Source: Craurococcus roseus (GTDB lineage Bacteria > Pseudomonadota > Alphaproteobacteria > Acetobacterales > Acetobacteraceae). Taken from it: a stretch of 64,000 nt of DNA. The notes beneath the pieces were generated by a model. That model did not search any database. It saw nothing but the letters and a program-made list of their open reading frames with translations, and had not been told where the DNA came from. Shown one piece after another: positions 1 through 8,696 of the stretch (the first letter of the stretch is position 1; each line of letters begins with the position of its first letter). A program made the translations under genes and the position numbers. Location of the stretch: NCBI RefSeq assembly GCF_039523795.1, contig NZ_BAAAFZ010000007.1:62001-126000 (forward strand), in the 5' to 3' direction.

Positions 1-117
1 CCATCGCGCGGCGGCAATTGGTTGGGCATCGGGCCTCTGGCTATGGTGGCGGCTCCTGCTGTGGTGGTCTGGTCGCCATTCTATGGGACGCCGCCCCGGC
101 CGCTGCAACTGTCGTGA
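1..117 (+). CDS. C-terminal end of an unidentified protein (partial)
   Basis: Frame 1 is open from the window edge to a TGA at 115-117 and gives 38 residues with a hydrophobic stretch (GIGPLAMVAAPAVVVW) followed by a short Pro-rich tail. This looks like the last membrane segment and tail of a gene that starts outside the window. The family cannot be named from so short a piece. It ends about 70 bases before the tRNA on the same strand. It could still be a chance open frame. Confidence 0.35.
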   Translation, partial: PSRGGNWLGIGPLAMVAAPAVVVWSPFYGTPPRPLQLS

Positions 118-187
118 GCGCGGGCGGGCGCCGGAGCCCGCTTGATCGGTCGCGCGGCCGGGGCTACATGCTCACTGCTCGGCCAGG

Positions 188-263
188 GTCCCATTCGTCT
201 AGAGGCCTAGGACACCGCCCTCTCACGGCGGCAACAGGGGTTCGAATCCCCTATGGGACGCCA
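188..263 (+). tRNA. tRNA-Glu (anticodon CTC)
   Basis: A complete cloverleaf can be drawn. The acceptor stem GTCCCAT (188-194) pairs with ATGGGAC (253-259), followed by discriminator G and an encoded CCA. The anticodon stem CCGCC/GGCGG closes the loop CTCTCAC, giving anticodon CTC for the GAG codon. The T arm AGGGG-TTCGAAT-CCCCT is perfect. It reads GAG, a heavily used glutamate codon in a genome of this base composition. Confidence 0.97.
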
Positions 264-272
264 TTTTATTGC

Positions 273-300
273 CTTAAAGCATTGTTTTGTTGGCTTTAAG
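273..300 (+). terminator. Weak hairpin after the tRNA
   Basis: CTTAAAGC (273-280) pairs perfectly with GCTTTAAG (293-300) around a 12-base T-rich loop, starting 10 bases after the tRNA CCA end. No U tract follows, so intrinsic termination is only a possibility. It may instead be a 3' processing structure. Confidence 0.25.
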
Positions 301-498
301 CGCCCCATCTCCCGTTTCCCGCCGCGAGTTCCCCCACGTCCAGAGTCCGCTCGCTGAGGCCAAGATGACTGGGGCAAGCACACCGTTGCTACACGGCTCC
401 CTGAGTTGGCGTCGTTCTTGCGCCTGCGGAACCTGATCGCCGCTCGCGCGGCCGATCCGGCCTGGGTCGCGGCTGCGTTATTGGGGATAGGTGGCACG

Positions 499-1914
499 TC
501 ACGCCATCCCGCTGCCGGTGGCGTCGGCGACCAAGTGCAGCATCGCCCGCAGCCCGACCAGCAATCCGGCCTCGTCCACAGTGAAGTGCGGCGAATGGTT
601 CGGCGCGGCGCGCGCCGGGTCCTGGCCTGGGGGCGTCACGCCGACCCAGAAGAACAGGCCCGGCGCCCGCTGCGCGAGGAAGGCGAAATCCTCGCTCGCC
701 GTATGGCGCGGGTTGATCCGCAGCCCGTCCCGCCCGGCGACGCGGGCGAGGCTCGGCGCCATCCGGTCCGCGAGCGCAGGGTCGTTGACCAGGGCGGCGT
801 AGCCGCCCGGCTCCCACACCACCTCCGCCGCGCCGTCCATGCCCTGCGCGACGCCCTCGGCCAGCGCCTTGACGCGGCGCTGCATGAAGGCGCGCCGGCC
901 CTCGTCGTAGGTGCGCAGCGTGCCGCTCAGCTCCACGCGGTCGGGAACGATGTTGTGGCGCGTGCCGCCATGGATGGTGCCGATGGTGAGCACCGAAGGG
1001 TCGTTCACGTCCACCTGCCGGCTCTGGATGGTCTGGAGCGCGGTGACGATCTGCCCGGCGATCACCACCGGATCCACCCCGTCCCACGGCATGGCGCCAT
1101 GCGCCTGCCGGCCCCGAACGGTGATCCGGAAAGTGTCGGAGCTGGCATGGGCGGGACCCGGGCGGTAGGCGATCTGGCCGGTCGTCATGCTCGTCAGCAC
1201 GTGCAGGCCGAACACCATGTCGGGCCTCGGCGAGTCGAATGCGCCCTCCGCCAGCATGCGGCGCGCGCCGCCGATCTCGCCACCCGGCAGCCCCTCTTCG
1301 GCAGGCTGGAACAGCAGCACGGCGGTGCCGCGCATCTCGGCGCGATGGAGGGCCAGCACCTCCGCCGCGGCCATCAGGATGGCGACGTGGCAGTCATGCC
1401 CGCAGGCGTGCATCACCGGCACCTCCGCGCCGTCCCAAGTGGCGCGGCGGCGCGAGGCGAAGGGCAGGCCCTCCGGCTCCTGCGCCGGCAGGGCGTCCAT
1501 GTCGGCGCGGAGCGCCACGACCGGGCCGTCCCCGGCGCCGCCCCGCAGCGTGGCGACGACGCCGGTGGCGGCCACGCCCTCCCGCACCTCGAAGCCCAAG
1601 CGGCGGAGATGCGCGGCGACCAGCGCGGCGGTCCGGTGCTCCTGGTTGCCGAGCTCGGGGTTCGAATGGATGTCCCGGCGCCAAGCGATCATGCGCCCCT
1701 CGATCGCCGAGGCCGCGGCGTCCAGCCGCGCGTGCAGGGCGGAGGCCGGGCCGGGCGGGACATGCGCCGCGGCGAAGCGGGGGGCGGCGAGCGCGCCCGC
1801 GGCGCAACAGGCGCAGGCGGCCAGGAAACCGCGCCGCGTGGCGGCCGGCGCGACCGCTCCCGCCGTCAGCGGGGCGCGCGGTGCGGAGCCGAGGAGGGGG
1901 CGGAGCCGGAGCAT
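499..1914 (-). CDS. Tat-exported M20D amidohydrolase, hippurate-hydrolase-like
   Basis: A 471-residue metallopeptidase of the M20D family (hippuricase, IAA-amino acid hydrolase), which hydrolyses N-acyl amino acids. The N-terminus has a twin-arginine signal (ATRRGFLAACACCAAG), so the enzyme probably folds in the cytoplasm and acts in the periplasm. Metal-site landmarks are ALRADMDALP, HACGHDCHVA, FQPAEEG and the late HTASEDF. The ATG overlaps the TGA of the upstream BKACE gene (TGATG), so translation is coupled and this is the last gene of the benzoate operon. M20D members include hippurate hydrolase, which yields benzoate plus glycine. That role is inferred from context; other N-acyl amino acids are possible. 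Confidence 0.9.
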   Translation of the reverse strand: MLRLRPLLGSAPRAPLTAGAVAPAATRRGFLAACACCAAGALAAPRFAAAHVPPGPASALHARLDAAASAIEGRMIAWRRDIHSNPELGNQEHRTAALVAAHLRRLGFEVREGVAATGVVATLRGGAGDGPVVALRADMDALPAQEPEGLPFASRRRATWDGAEVPVMHACGHDCHVAILMAAAEVLALHRAEMRGTAVLLFQPAEEGLPGGEIGGARRMLAEGAFDSPRPDMVFGLHVLTSMTTGQIAYRPGPAHASSDTFRITVRGRQAHGAMPWDGVDPVVIAGQIVTALQTIQSRQVDVNDPSVLTIGTIHGGTRHNIVPDRVELSGTLRTYDEGRRAFMQRRVKALAEGVAQGMDGAAEVVWEPGGYAALVNDPALADRMAPSLARVAGRDGLRINPRHTASEDFAFLAQRAPGLFFWVGVTPPGQDPARAAPNHSPHFTVDEAGLLVGLRAMLHLVADATGSGMA

Positions 1915-2762
1915 CACGCGGCCCTCCGCACCGGCACGGGGGGCAGGCCGAGGATGCGGCGCGCCGTGGCGGCATCGGCCACCGCGCGCCCGGCCTCGGC
2001 GGCCAGTTCCGCCGTCCGGCGCACCAGGGCGGCGTTGGAGGGCGCCAGCGTATGCCGGTCCATGCGGATGTTGTCCTCGAGCCCGGTGCGGACATGGCCG
2101 CCGCGGGCGAGCGCCCATCGGGTGACGGTGAACTGATCGCGCCCGATGCCGGCCGCCGTCCAGGTCGCGCCCGGGATCAGCTCGTGCAGGAGGGACAGCT
2201 CGAAGTCCAGGATGTCCTCGCGCGGCGGCAGGGCGTGCTTCACACCGAAGACGAACTGCACATGCGGCCGCGGCAGGATGAGGCCTTCGGCCACCAGGTC
2301 CGCGGTGTTGGTGAGCATGGCGAGGTCGAACACCTCGATCTCTGGCTTGATGCCGAGGTCGCGCATGGTGCCGGCGAGGGACCGCACGAAATCGGGCGGG
2401 TTCTCGTAGACGATGGTCGGGAAGTTCACGCTGCCGGTGGCCAAGCTGGCCATGTCGGGCCGCAGGTGCAGCATCGCGCCGCGGGCCTCCAGCGCGCGGC
2501 CGCGGCCGCCGGTGGAGAACTGCACGATGATGTCGGGGCAGTGGCGGCGGACGCCTTCCTGGAAGGCGGCGAACTTCTCCGGGTCGCTCGACGGCGTCTC
2601 GTCGTCGTTCCGGACGTGGACGTGCACCAGGGACGCGCCGGCCTCGTAGGCGGCGTGCGTGCTCTCGATCTGCTCGGCGACGGTGACCGGCAGCGCCGGG
2701 TTGTCCCGCTTGCGCGGCACCGAGCCGGTGATCGCGACGGAGATGATGCAGGAAGCAGCCAT
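1914..2762 (-). CDS. BKACE (DUF849) beta-keto acid cleavage enzyme
   Basis: A 282-residue TIM-barrel protein of the DUF849/BKACE family. These zinc enzymes condense a beta-keto acid with acetyl-CoA and release acetoacetate plus a new acyl-CoA. The zinc motif HVH is visible in LVHVHVRNDDE, and the conserved STGGRGR loop follows. The start at 2762 (MAASCIISVAIT) is preceded by GGGAGG. It lies between the MFS importer and the M20 hydrolase in the ben-cat operon. The cluster lacks 3-oxoadipate CoA-transferase and thiolase, so cleavage of 3-oxoadipate is an attractive inferred role. The substrate cannot be read from the sequence. Confidence 0.88.
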   Translation of the reverse strand: MAASCIISVAITGSVPRKRDNPALPVTVAEQIESTHAAYEAGASLVHVHVRNDDETPSSDPEKFAAFQEGVRRHCPDIIVQFSTGGRGRALEARGAMLHLRPDMASLATGSVNFPTIVYENPPDFVRSLAGTMRDLGIKPEIEVFDLAMLTNTADLVAEGLILPRPHVQFVFGVKHALPPREDILDFELSLLHELIPGATWTAAGIGRDQFTVTRWALARGGHVRTGLEDNIRMDRHTLAPSNAALVRRTAELAAEAGRAVADAATARRILGLPPVPVRRAA

Positions 2763-2831
2763 GTCGTCCTCCCTTGAGTTGGGTGGGGGGGCACGGGTCA
2801 CGCCCGTGCCCCGGACCATGCGTCGCCGTCG

Positions 2832-4175
2832 CTACTCCGCCGCGACGGCGGCCACGGCCGGCACGGGGGCGCTGAGTGAGCCCTTGGCGAACATGGCGGC
2901 AGCAGCCAGGAAGGCCGGCGCCGCGGCCACGGTGAACACCGTGGAGAGGTCCCAACCCAGGGACAGCAGGAAGCCGCCCACCATGGACCCGAGCACCGAG
3001 CCGACGCGGCCGACGGCGTTGGCCCAGCTCACGCCCGTGCCGCGGCTCGCCGTCGGGTAGTAGGCCGCGGCGAGGGCGTTCACGCCGACCTGCGCGCCGG
3101 CGACGCCGAAGCCGGCGCCGAAGATGGCGAACACCAGCAGCCAAGGCAGGGCCGTGGCGCTGCCGAGCAGGACCACGAAGGCGCCGGCCAGCAGGTAGGC
3201 GACGGCGAGCACATGGTGCGGGTTGAAGCGGTCCATCAGGCGCCCGATCACGACCGCGCCCACCGTGCCGCCGGTCGCCAGCGTCGCCGCCATCAGCGAG
3301 GCGTTGGCCATGGAGAAGCCGGCGGTGGTGATCAGCAGCGGCAGCCAGCTCGACAGCAGGTAGAACACCAGCAGGCTCATGAAGAAGGTGAGCCAGATCA
3401 GCAGCGTGCCGGAGGCCAGGCCGTCCTTGAAGAGCTGCAGCATGGGCGAGCCCTTCGGCTTGCGGACGCCGGTGAAGGCCGCGCCGGCGAGGTCGGCCTC
3501 CGGCGCCACCCGCTGCAGCGCCGCGGCGATCTTCTCCGGGCTCTCGCCCTTGAGGGTCAGGTACCGCACCGACTCCGGCAGCAGCGCCCAGAGTACCGGC
3601 ACCAGCAACAGCGGCAGCACGCCGCCGAGCACCAGCAGCCCCTGCCAGCCATAGGCCGCGACGATGTGAGAGGCCGCCAAGCCGGCCGCAGCCGAGCCTA
3701 TCGTGAAGCCGCAGAACATCAGCGTCACCAGAGTGGACCGCTTCTTCTCCGGGCAGAATTCGGAAGTGAGCGTGATCGCCGCCGGCATGGCGCCGCCGAG
3801 CCCGATGCCGGTGACGAAGCGCAGCGCCGTCAGCACCTCGATCGAAGTAGCGAAGGCCGAGGCGACCGTCGCGGCGCCGAAGAACGCCGTCGTGGCGATC
3901 AGGACGGGCTTGCGCCCCACCTTGTCGGTGAGCGGGCCGAAGACGAAGGCGCCGACCATCAGGCCGAACAGCCCGGCGCCGAACAGCGGCGCGAGCTGCG
4001 CCGGCGTCACGCCCCATTCCTTGCGGAGCGCCGGGGCGATGAAGCCCACGGCGGCGGTGTCGAAGCCGTCGATCGCCACCACGAGGAAGCAGAGCGCGAT
4101 GACGATTTTCTGGAATCCCGAGACGGGATGGGCGTTTATGACGTCCTGGACGTCGATGCTGCGTGCCGTGGACAC
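2832..4175 (-). CDS. MFS transporter, aromatic acid:H+ symporter (AAHS) type
   Basis: A 447-residue, 12-segment major facilitator. The N-terminus has the AAHS signature in helix 1 (VVAIDGFDTAAVGFIAP) and the MFS loop motif GPLTDKVGRKP. The GTG start at 4175 is chosen because AGGGAG lies 8 bases upstream and no ATG fits. Its place after catABC points to uptake of benzoate or a related aromatic acid (BenK-like) across the inner membrane by proton symport. The exact substrate is inferred from the neighbours. Confidence 0.9.
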   Translation of the reverse strand: MSTARSIDVQDVINAHPVSGFQKIVIALCFLVVAIDGFDTAAVGFIAPALRKEWGVTPAQLAPLFGAGLFGLMVGAFVFGPLTDKVGRKPVLIATTAFFGAATVASAFATSIEVLTALRFVTGIGLGGAMPAAITLTSEFCPEKKRSTLVTLMFCGFTIGSAAAGLAASHIVAAYGWQGLLVLGGVLPLLLVPVLWALLPESVRYLTLKGESPEKIAAALQRVAPEADLAGAAFTGVRKPKGSPMLQLFKDGLASGTLLIWLTFFMSLLVFYLLSSWLPLLITTAGFSMANASLMAATLATGGTVGAVVIGRLMDRFNPHHVLAVAYLLAGAFVVLLGSATALPWLLVFAIFGAGFGVAGAQVGVNALAAAYYPTASRGTGVSWANAVGRVGSVLGSMVGGFLLSLGWDLSTVFTVAAAPAFLAAAAMFAKGSLSAPVPAVAAVAAE

Positions 4176-4218
4176 TTGAAGTCTCCCTGTTGATCGGATT
4201 GCCGGCGGGCTCGGTCGC

Positions 4219-4255
4219 GGGCCGCCCCGTCCCCGCCGGACGGGCGGGGCGGCCC
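4219..4255. repeat. GC-rich inverted repeat between catC and the MFS gene
   Basis: GGGCCGCCCC (4219-4228) is the exact reverse complement of GGGGCGGCCC (4246-4255), with a 17-base spacer that can add a few more pairs (GTCC/GGAC). In the operon transcript this is a very stable hairpin in the 89-base catC-MFS gap. It might attenuate transcription or protect the upstream mRNA; no U tract is present. Confidence 0.45.
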
Positions 4256-4264
4256 GGGCCGCGG

Positions 4265-4543
4265 TCAGTCGATCGCCGAGGGGTGCCGCGCGAGCGGCGC
4301 GACGGCGATGTCCATGAAGGGGAAGAGCGGCAGCGAGGACAGGATCGCGTGCAGCTCGTCGTGGTCGGCCACGTCGAAGACGCTGACGTTCGCGTACTGC
4401 CCCGCGATCCGCCACAGGTGCCGCCACTTGCCGGCGCGCTGCAGCTCCTGAGCCCGCGCCTTCTCCTCCGCCTTCAGCCGCTCGAAACGGGCTGGGTCGA
4501 CGTCGTGCGGCACGCGCACGTCCATCCTGACGTGGTAGAGCAT
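4265..4543 (-). CDS. catC: Muconolactone delta-isomerase
   Basis: A 92-residue protein of the usual CatC length that begins MLYHVRMDVRVPHDVDPA, the typical family start, and contains WRIAGQYANVSVFDV. The family forms a decameric cytoplasmic isomerase that converts muconolactone to 3-oxoadipate enol-lactone, the third step of the catechol ortho-cleavage branch. It follows catB by 10 bases and precedes the MFS importer. The next enzyme, enol-lactone hydrolase (CatD), is not in the window. Confidence 0.96.
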   Translation of the reverse strand: MLYHVRMDVRVPHDVDPARFERLKAEEKARAQELQRAGKWRHLWRIAGQYANVSVFDVADHDELHAILSSLPLFPFMDIAVAPLARHPSAID

Positions 4544-4553
4544 CGTTCCCTCC

Positions 4554-5711
4554 TCACCGCCGCGCGTAGCCGCGCAACTTGTCCTGATCGAGCGTGATCC
4601 CGATGCCGGGACCGGCGGGCAGGTGGACGTGGAAGTCCTCGAAGCGCAGCGGCTCCTGCACCAAGTCGTCGGTGAGGATCTGCGGGCCGAAGTGCTCGCA
4701 GCCCCAGGCCAGCTCGCGCAGACCGGCGAAGGCCTGGAGGTGCGCCGCGGCGCCGACCGAGCTTTCCAGCAGGCAGCCGCCGTACAGGCCGATGCCGGCC
4801 GCCTCGGCGACGGCGGCGACCTTGCGCAGGTTCAGCAGTCCGCCGTGCTTCACCAGCTTCAGCGACACCGCGTCGGCCGCGGCCGCCTGGGCGACGGCGA
4901 GCATCTCGTGCGCCGAGAACACGCACTCGTCGGCCATCAGCGGCACCGCGGAGCGCGCCCGGACGCGGGCCATGCCGGGGATGTTCCAGGCCGGCAGCGG
5001 CTGCTCAATCAGGCGCACGCCGAGCTCGGCCAACACCGGCAGGCAGCGCACCGCCGTCGTCTCGTCCCAAGCCTGGTTGGCGTCCACGATCAAGCCCGCC
5101 CGCCCTTCCAGCGCCCCGGCGAGGCGGCGCAAGCGGGCGAGGTCGGCCTCTGGCGACAGGGCGCCGACCTTCACCTTGAAGGTGTCGTGCAGCCGGGCCG
5201 CGAGCTTGTTCTCGGCTTCCTCGATCTCCTGCCCTACGTCGCCGGAGGCGAGCGTCCAGAGCACGGGCACGCTTTCGCGCACCGCGCCGCCCAGCAGCGC
5301 GGACGCGGGCAGGCCGAGCGTCTTGCCCACCGCGTCGAACAGCGCCGTCTCCACCGCCGCCTTGGCGGCGTTGTTGCGCTTGGCCGCCGCGTCCATCCGG
5401 GCGCCCGCGGCCTCGAAGCGGTCGGCCGGCAAGCCCTCCAGGGCGGGAGCCAGGTAGGCGTCGATGTTGGCCTTGATGGCCTCGACGCTCTCCTCGCTCC
5501 AGCGCGGGCCGCCGAGCGTCGCGGCCTCGCCGACGCCGACGGCGCCGTTGGCGAGCCGGACCTCGACGATGACGTAGCTCTGCGCGGTCACCGAGGTCTG
5601 GGAGAGCTTGTGGCGCCGGACCGTCGGCACGTCCACGATCGTGCTGCGGACCGAAGCGATGGAGAGGTCGCGCCGGAGGTCGGCCGGGACGGTGATCGTG
5701 CTGTCGGGCAT
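4554..5711 (-). CDS. catB: Muconate cycloisomerase
   Basis: A 385-residue enolase-superfamily enzyme that lactonises cis,cis-muconate to muconolactone. Visible landmarks are the KxK base motif (TFKVKVG), the three metal ligands in IVDANQAWDE, LIEQPLP and MADEC, and the second lysine in VSLKLVKHGG. The ATG at 5711 (MPDSTITV) is preferred, with GGAAG upstream; an in-frame TTG at 5738 would add nine residues. It lies 135 bases after catA; that gap holds self-complementary GC-rich sequence but no clear promoter. Confidence 0.95.
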   Translation of the reverse strand: MPDSTITVPADLRRDLSIASVRSTIVDVPTVRRHKLSQTSVTAQSYVIVEVRLANGAVGVGEAATLGGPRWSEESVEAIKANIDAYLAPALEGLPADRFEAAGARMDAAAKRNNAAKAAVETALFDAVGKTLGLPASALLGGAVRESVPVLWTLASGDVGQEIEEAENKLAARLHDTFKVKVGALSPEADLARLRRLAGALEGRAGLIVDANQAWDETTAVRCLPVLAELGVRLIEQPLPAWNIPGMARVRARSAVPLMADECVFSAHEMLAVAQAAAADAVSLKLVKHGGLLNLRKVAAVAEAAGIGLYGGCLLESSVGAAAHLQAFAGLRELAWGCEHFGPQILTDDLVQEPLRFEDFHVHLPAGPGIGITLDQDKLRGYARR

Positions 5712-5846
5712 GGGGATCGGCTTCCGTTCGGGACGCAAGAAGGGGAGGCGGCGCGCGCCGGGGCGCGCCGCGCGTTCTCCCCGCCGGGGCGGGGCTCGGT
5801 TGTGGTCGGGAGGCCCGGCCGCCAGGCGACGGCCGGGCGGTCGGGG

Positions 5847-6776
5847 TCAGCCCGCCGGGGCGTGCTCGCGGTGCACGACCGTGTCCGGCGCGGCGGCGCT
5901 TTCGGCGTGCAGCACGAAGTCGAAGGTGATCTCGGCGTAGGGCGCGTTGAGGCCCTTCGCGCGCACCGCCGCGGCGTCCGAAACCCGCCGCACCTCCGGG
6001 ATCAGACCGTCGCGCGTGGCGAAGGCGAAGTCGTCGTGCAGGTACTCGTCGCCGTCGATGTTGATCTGCGTCGTCAGCTTCCGGTGGCCGGGCGCCGTGA
6101 CGAAGAAGTGGATGTGCGCCGGGCGGTGGCCGTGGCGGCCGAGCCGGTCGAGGAGCTGCTGCGTCACCCCGTCCGGCGGGCAGGCGTAACCGGACGGCAG
6201 GATAGAGCGGAAGCGGTAGCGGCCCTCGGCGTCCGTCTCGATGCGGCGGCGCAGGTTGTACTTCGGCTGCGAGGGGTCGAAGAAGGAGTAGCCGCCGAGC
6301 GTGTTGGCGTGCCAGACGTCGACGATGGCGCCGGCCACCGGCTTGCCGTCCACGCCGCGGACCTGGCCGTCCATGAACAGCACCTCGCCCTGCTCGCTGC
6401 CGTCGTCCAGCCGCGCCTCGCCCTTGGAGAGCGGCGCGCCTTCGATCCAGAGCGGGCCTTCGATGGTGCGCGGTGTTCCGCCCTCAAGGCCGGCCTTACG
6501 CTCGGCCTGGTCCATGCGCAGGTCGAGGAAGGTTTCGAGGCCGAGGCCCGGGACCAGCAGCCCGACCTCGTTGGCCTGGCCGAGCCGCGTCAGGTAGCCC
6601 ATAGCCGACCAGAACTCGTCGGGCTGCACGTCGAACTCCTCGATCGTGCGGAACAGGTCGGACACCACGCGGTGGACGATGCGCTTCAGGCGCAGGTCGC
6701 CGCTGCCGTCTCCGAGGTTGCTGACCTTCATCAGCAGGTCCTTGACCTCTTTGGTCTCCATCAGGCTGTCGCTCAT
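5847..6776 (-). CDS. catA: Catechol 1,2-dioxygenase
   Basis: A 309-residue intradiol dioxygenase that cleaves catechol to cis,cis-muconate using non-haem Fe(III). The helical N-terminal dimerisation domain (about 1-100) is followed by the beta-sandwich. The Fe ligands are visible as Tyr in NTLGGYSFFD, Tyr in GRYRFRS, and the His pair in HRPAHIHFF. Length and layout match CatA. It lies 54 bases after benD in the same operon, directly linking the Ben and Cat steps. Confidence 0.97.
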   Translation of the reverse strand: MSDSLMETKEVKDLLMKVSNLGDGSGDLRLKRIVHRVVSDLFRTIEEFDVQPDEFWSAMGYLTRLGQANEVGLLVPGLGLETFLDLRMDQAERKAGLEGGTPRTIEGPLWIEGAPLSKGEARLDDGSEQGEVLFMDGQVRGVDGKPVAGAIVDVWHANTLGGYSFFDPSQPKYNLRRRIETDAEGRYRFRSILPSGYACPPDGVTQQLLDRLGRHGHRPAHIHFFVTAPGHRKLTTQINIDGDEYLHDDFAFATRDGLIPEVRRVSDAAAVRAKGLNAPYAEITFDFVLHAESAAAPDTVVHREHAPAG

Positions 6777-6830
6777 GTCTCGTTCCTCCGTTCGGGTGGT
6801 CTTGGCCGGAAGCGGTCCGGCCGCCGCTCC

Positions 6831-7619
6831 TCAGCCGAGGTCGCCGCCCGCCACGGGCAGGGTGACGCCGGTGATGTACGAGGCCTCGTCGGAGGCCAGG
6901 AACAGGATCGCCGCGGCCTGGTCCTCCGTGGTGCCGTAGCGGCGCATGAGGCTGGACGCCTTGGTCTGCTCCACCACCTCGCGCCACCAGCCCTGTTCCT
7001 GTTCGCTCCGCTCCACGGGAGCGGCGGTGTTGCGCGGGATGCGGCGCGGCGGCGCCTCCGTCCCGCCGGGCGCGACGCCGCACACCCGGATGCCGTGCTC
7101 GGCGTACTCCCAGGCGAGGCAGGCTGTGACCGCGTTCACGCCGCCCTTCGCCGCCGCGTAGGGCACGCGGTTCACCCCGCGCGTCGCCACCGAGGAGACG
7201 TTGACGATGGCGCCGCCGCCGCCTTCCAGCATGGCCGGCAGCGCGGCCCGGCAGCACCACAGCGTCGGGAACAGCGAGCGGCGGATCTCCGCCTCGATCT
7301 GCGCCTCCTGATACTCGGCGTAGGGCCTCGCCCAGATCGTGCCGCCGACGTTGTTGACGAGGACGTCGAGGCGGCCGAAGCGCCCGCGCACCCCGTCCAC
7401 GGCCGCGGTCGCGCCGGCATAAGTTTCGAGGTCGGCGGTGATGGCCAGCGCCTCCGCGCCGGCCTCGCGCCGGGCCTCCTCGACGAGGTCCGAGCGGTCC
7501 ACGAGGGCGACCCGCGCCCCCTCCCGCGCCAGCCGCAGCGCGACGGCGCGGCCGATGCCCTGCGCCGCCCCCGTCACCAGGGCGACCTTGCCGGCGAAGC
7601 GGTCCGGATGGGGCGTCAT
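6831..7619 (-). CDS. benD: Benzoate cis-diol dehydrogenase (SDR)
   Basis: A 262-residue classical short-chain dehydrogenase that oxidises and decarboxylates the cis-diol of benzoate to catechol with NAD+. It shows the nucleotide motif TGAAQGIG, NNVGG, catalytic Ser in NVSSVA and the YAAAKGG Tyr-Lys pair. The insertion around ERSEQEQGWWREVV is typical of BenD. The start is 7 bases after the benC stop, so it is translationally linked to the dioxygenase genes. Confidence 0.95.
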   Translation of the reverse strand: MTPHPDRFAGKVALVTGAAQGIGRAVALRLAREGARVALVDRSDLVEEARREAGAEALAITADLETYAGATAAVDGVRGRFGRLDVLVNNVGGTIWARPYAEYQEAQIEAEIRRSLFPTLWCCRAALPAMLEGGGGAIVNVSSVATRGVNRVPYAAAKGGVNAVTACLAWEYAEHGIRVCGVAPGGTEAPPRRIPRNTAAPVERSEQEQGWWREVVEQTKASSLMRRYGTTEDQAAAILFLASDEASYITGVTLPVAGGDLG

Positions 7620-7626
7620 GGCCGCC

Positions 7627-8670
7627 TCACGCCGCTTGCCGGTGGGTTTCGCCGGTGACGGTCACGGCGCCGCTCGGCGAGAACTTCTCGTAGTAGAAGT
7701 TCGCCGGCGCCACGCCCTGCCCGCCGAGCCAGGCGCGCACCGCGTCCACCATCGGCGGCGGGCCGCACAGGTACACGTCCACCTCGCCGCCGTTCAGGTG
7801 CGCGGGCTCGATGTGCGCCGTGACGTAGCCCTTGCGCGGGTGGGCGCTGCCTTCGGCGGCGACGCAGGTGGCGAAGGTGAAGCCGGGGAGGCTGGCGGCG
7901 AACTCCTCCAGCCTCGGCACCTCGACCAGGTCCGCGTCGTTGGTCACGCCGTAGACGAGGTGGACCGGCTGCCCGCCGGTGCCCGCCGCGGCGAGCTTCC
8001 CGAGCATGGACAGGAAGGGCGCCAAGCCGGTCCCGCCGGCGAGGAACAGCAGCGGGCGCTTCACCTCCCGCAGGTAGAAGCTGCCCGCCGGCCCGACGAG
8101 TTCCAGCGGCGTCCCCGGCGCGGCGCCCTCGCGGAGCCAGGTGCTCATCATCCCGCGCGGGATGTCGCGCACCAGGAAGGACACCGCCGCGGCGCCCGGC
8201 GCCGAGCTGAACGAGTAGGAGCGCCGCTGGTCCGTGCCCGGCACCAGGATGTTGACGTACTGCCCGGGCAGGAAGGCGAGGCCGGCCGGCGCGTCCAGCG
8301 AGAACGCGATGCTCGTCTCAGAGAGCCGCTCCACCGCGCGGAGCGGCGCCTCGAAGCTCTGGCCCTTGGTCTTGCACACCTCCGACGAGGCGGGGATGGC
8401 CAGGACGAGGTCTGTTTCCGGCCGCATCTGGCAGGCGAGGGCCAGGCCCCCGGCGGCTTCTTCGTCCGTCAGGGCGTCCTCGATGTAGCTGCCGCCGTCG
8501 TAGCGGCCGGACTCGACGCGGCACTTGCAGGTGCCGCAGGCGCCGTCGCGGCAGTCCAGCGGGATGTTGATGCCGACGCGGTACGACGCGTCGGCCACCG
8601 TCTCGCCGGAACGGCACTCGATGAAGCGCGTGACGCCGTCCTCGAAGTTGAGCGCGATGCTGTGGCCCAT
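7627..8670 (-). CDS. benC: Benzoate 1,2-dioxygenase reductase
   Basis: A 347-residue electron-transfer protein. The N-terminal plant-type [2Fe-2S] domain has the cysteine motif CRDGACGTCKC and a fourth cysteine near LACQM. FAD binding (RRSYSFSSAP) and NAD binding (FLAGGTGLAPF, YLCGPPPMV) follow. It passes electrons from NADH to the Rieske centre of BenAB. The ATG at 8670 has GGGAGG nine bases upstream. Length and domain order equal known BenC proteins. Confidence 0.96.
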   Translation of the reverse strand: MGHSIALNFEDGVTRFIECRSGETVADASYRVGINIPLDCRDGACGTCKCRVESGRYDGGSYIEDALTDEEAAGGLALACQMRPETDLVLAIPASSEVCKTKGQSFEAPLRAVERLSETSIAFSLDAPAGLAFLPGQYVNILVPGTDQRRSYSFSSAPGAAAVSFLVRDIPRGMMSTWLREGAAPGTPLELVGPAGSFYLREVKRPLLFLAGGTGLAPFLSMLGKLAAAGTGGQPVHLVYGVTNDADLVEVPRLEEFAASLPGFTFATCVAAEGSAHPRKGYVTAHIEPAHLNGGEVDVYLCGPPPMVDAVRAWLGGQGVAPANFYYEKFSPSGAVTVTGETHRQAA

Positions 8671-8696
8671 GGTGTTCGTCCTCCCTCGCCCGCCGC

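Noticed and set aside
81..262. Twelve-base match CTATGGGACGCC at 81-92 and at the tRNA 3' end (251-262), as a possible integration attachment site
   Set aside because: The left copy lies upstream of the intact tRNA, inside an open reading frame (FYGTP codons), with no integrase and no element between the copies.
207..497. A 96-codon minus-strand frame over the tRNA
   Set aside because: It reads through the antisense of tRNA-Glu and has no start context or family similarity.
499..4017. A 1172-codon open frame on the minus strand
   Set aside because: Only its last 471 codons (M20D) have family motifs. The rest is a shadow frame of the BKACE and MFS genes, caused by high GC content.
4623..7658. 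A 1011-codon open frame on the plus strand across catB, catA and benD
   Set aside because: It is antisense to three recognisable enzymes, Arg/Ala/Gly/His-biased and without any domain pattern.
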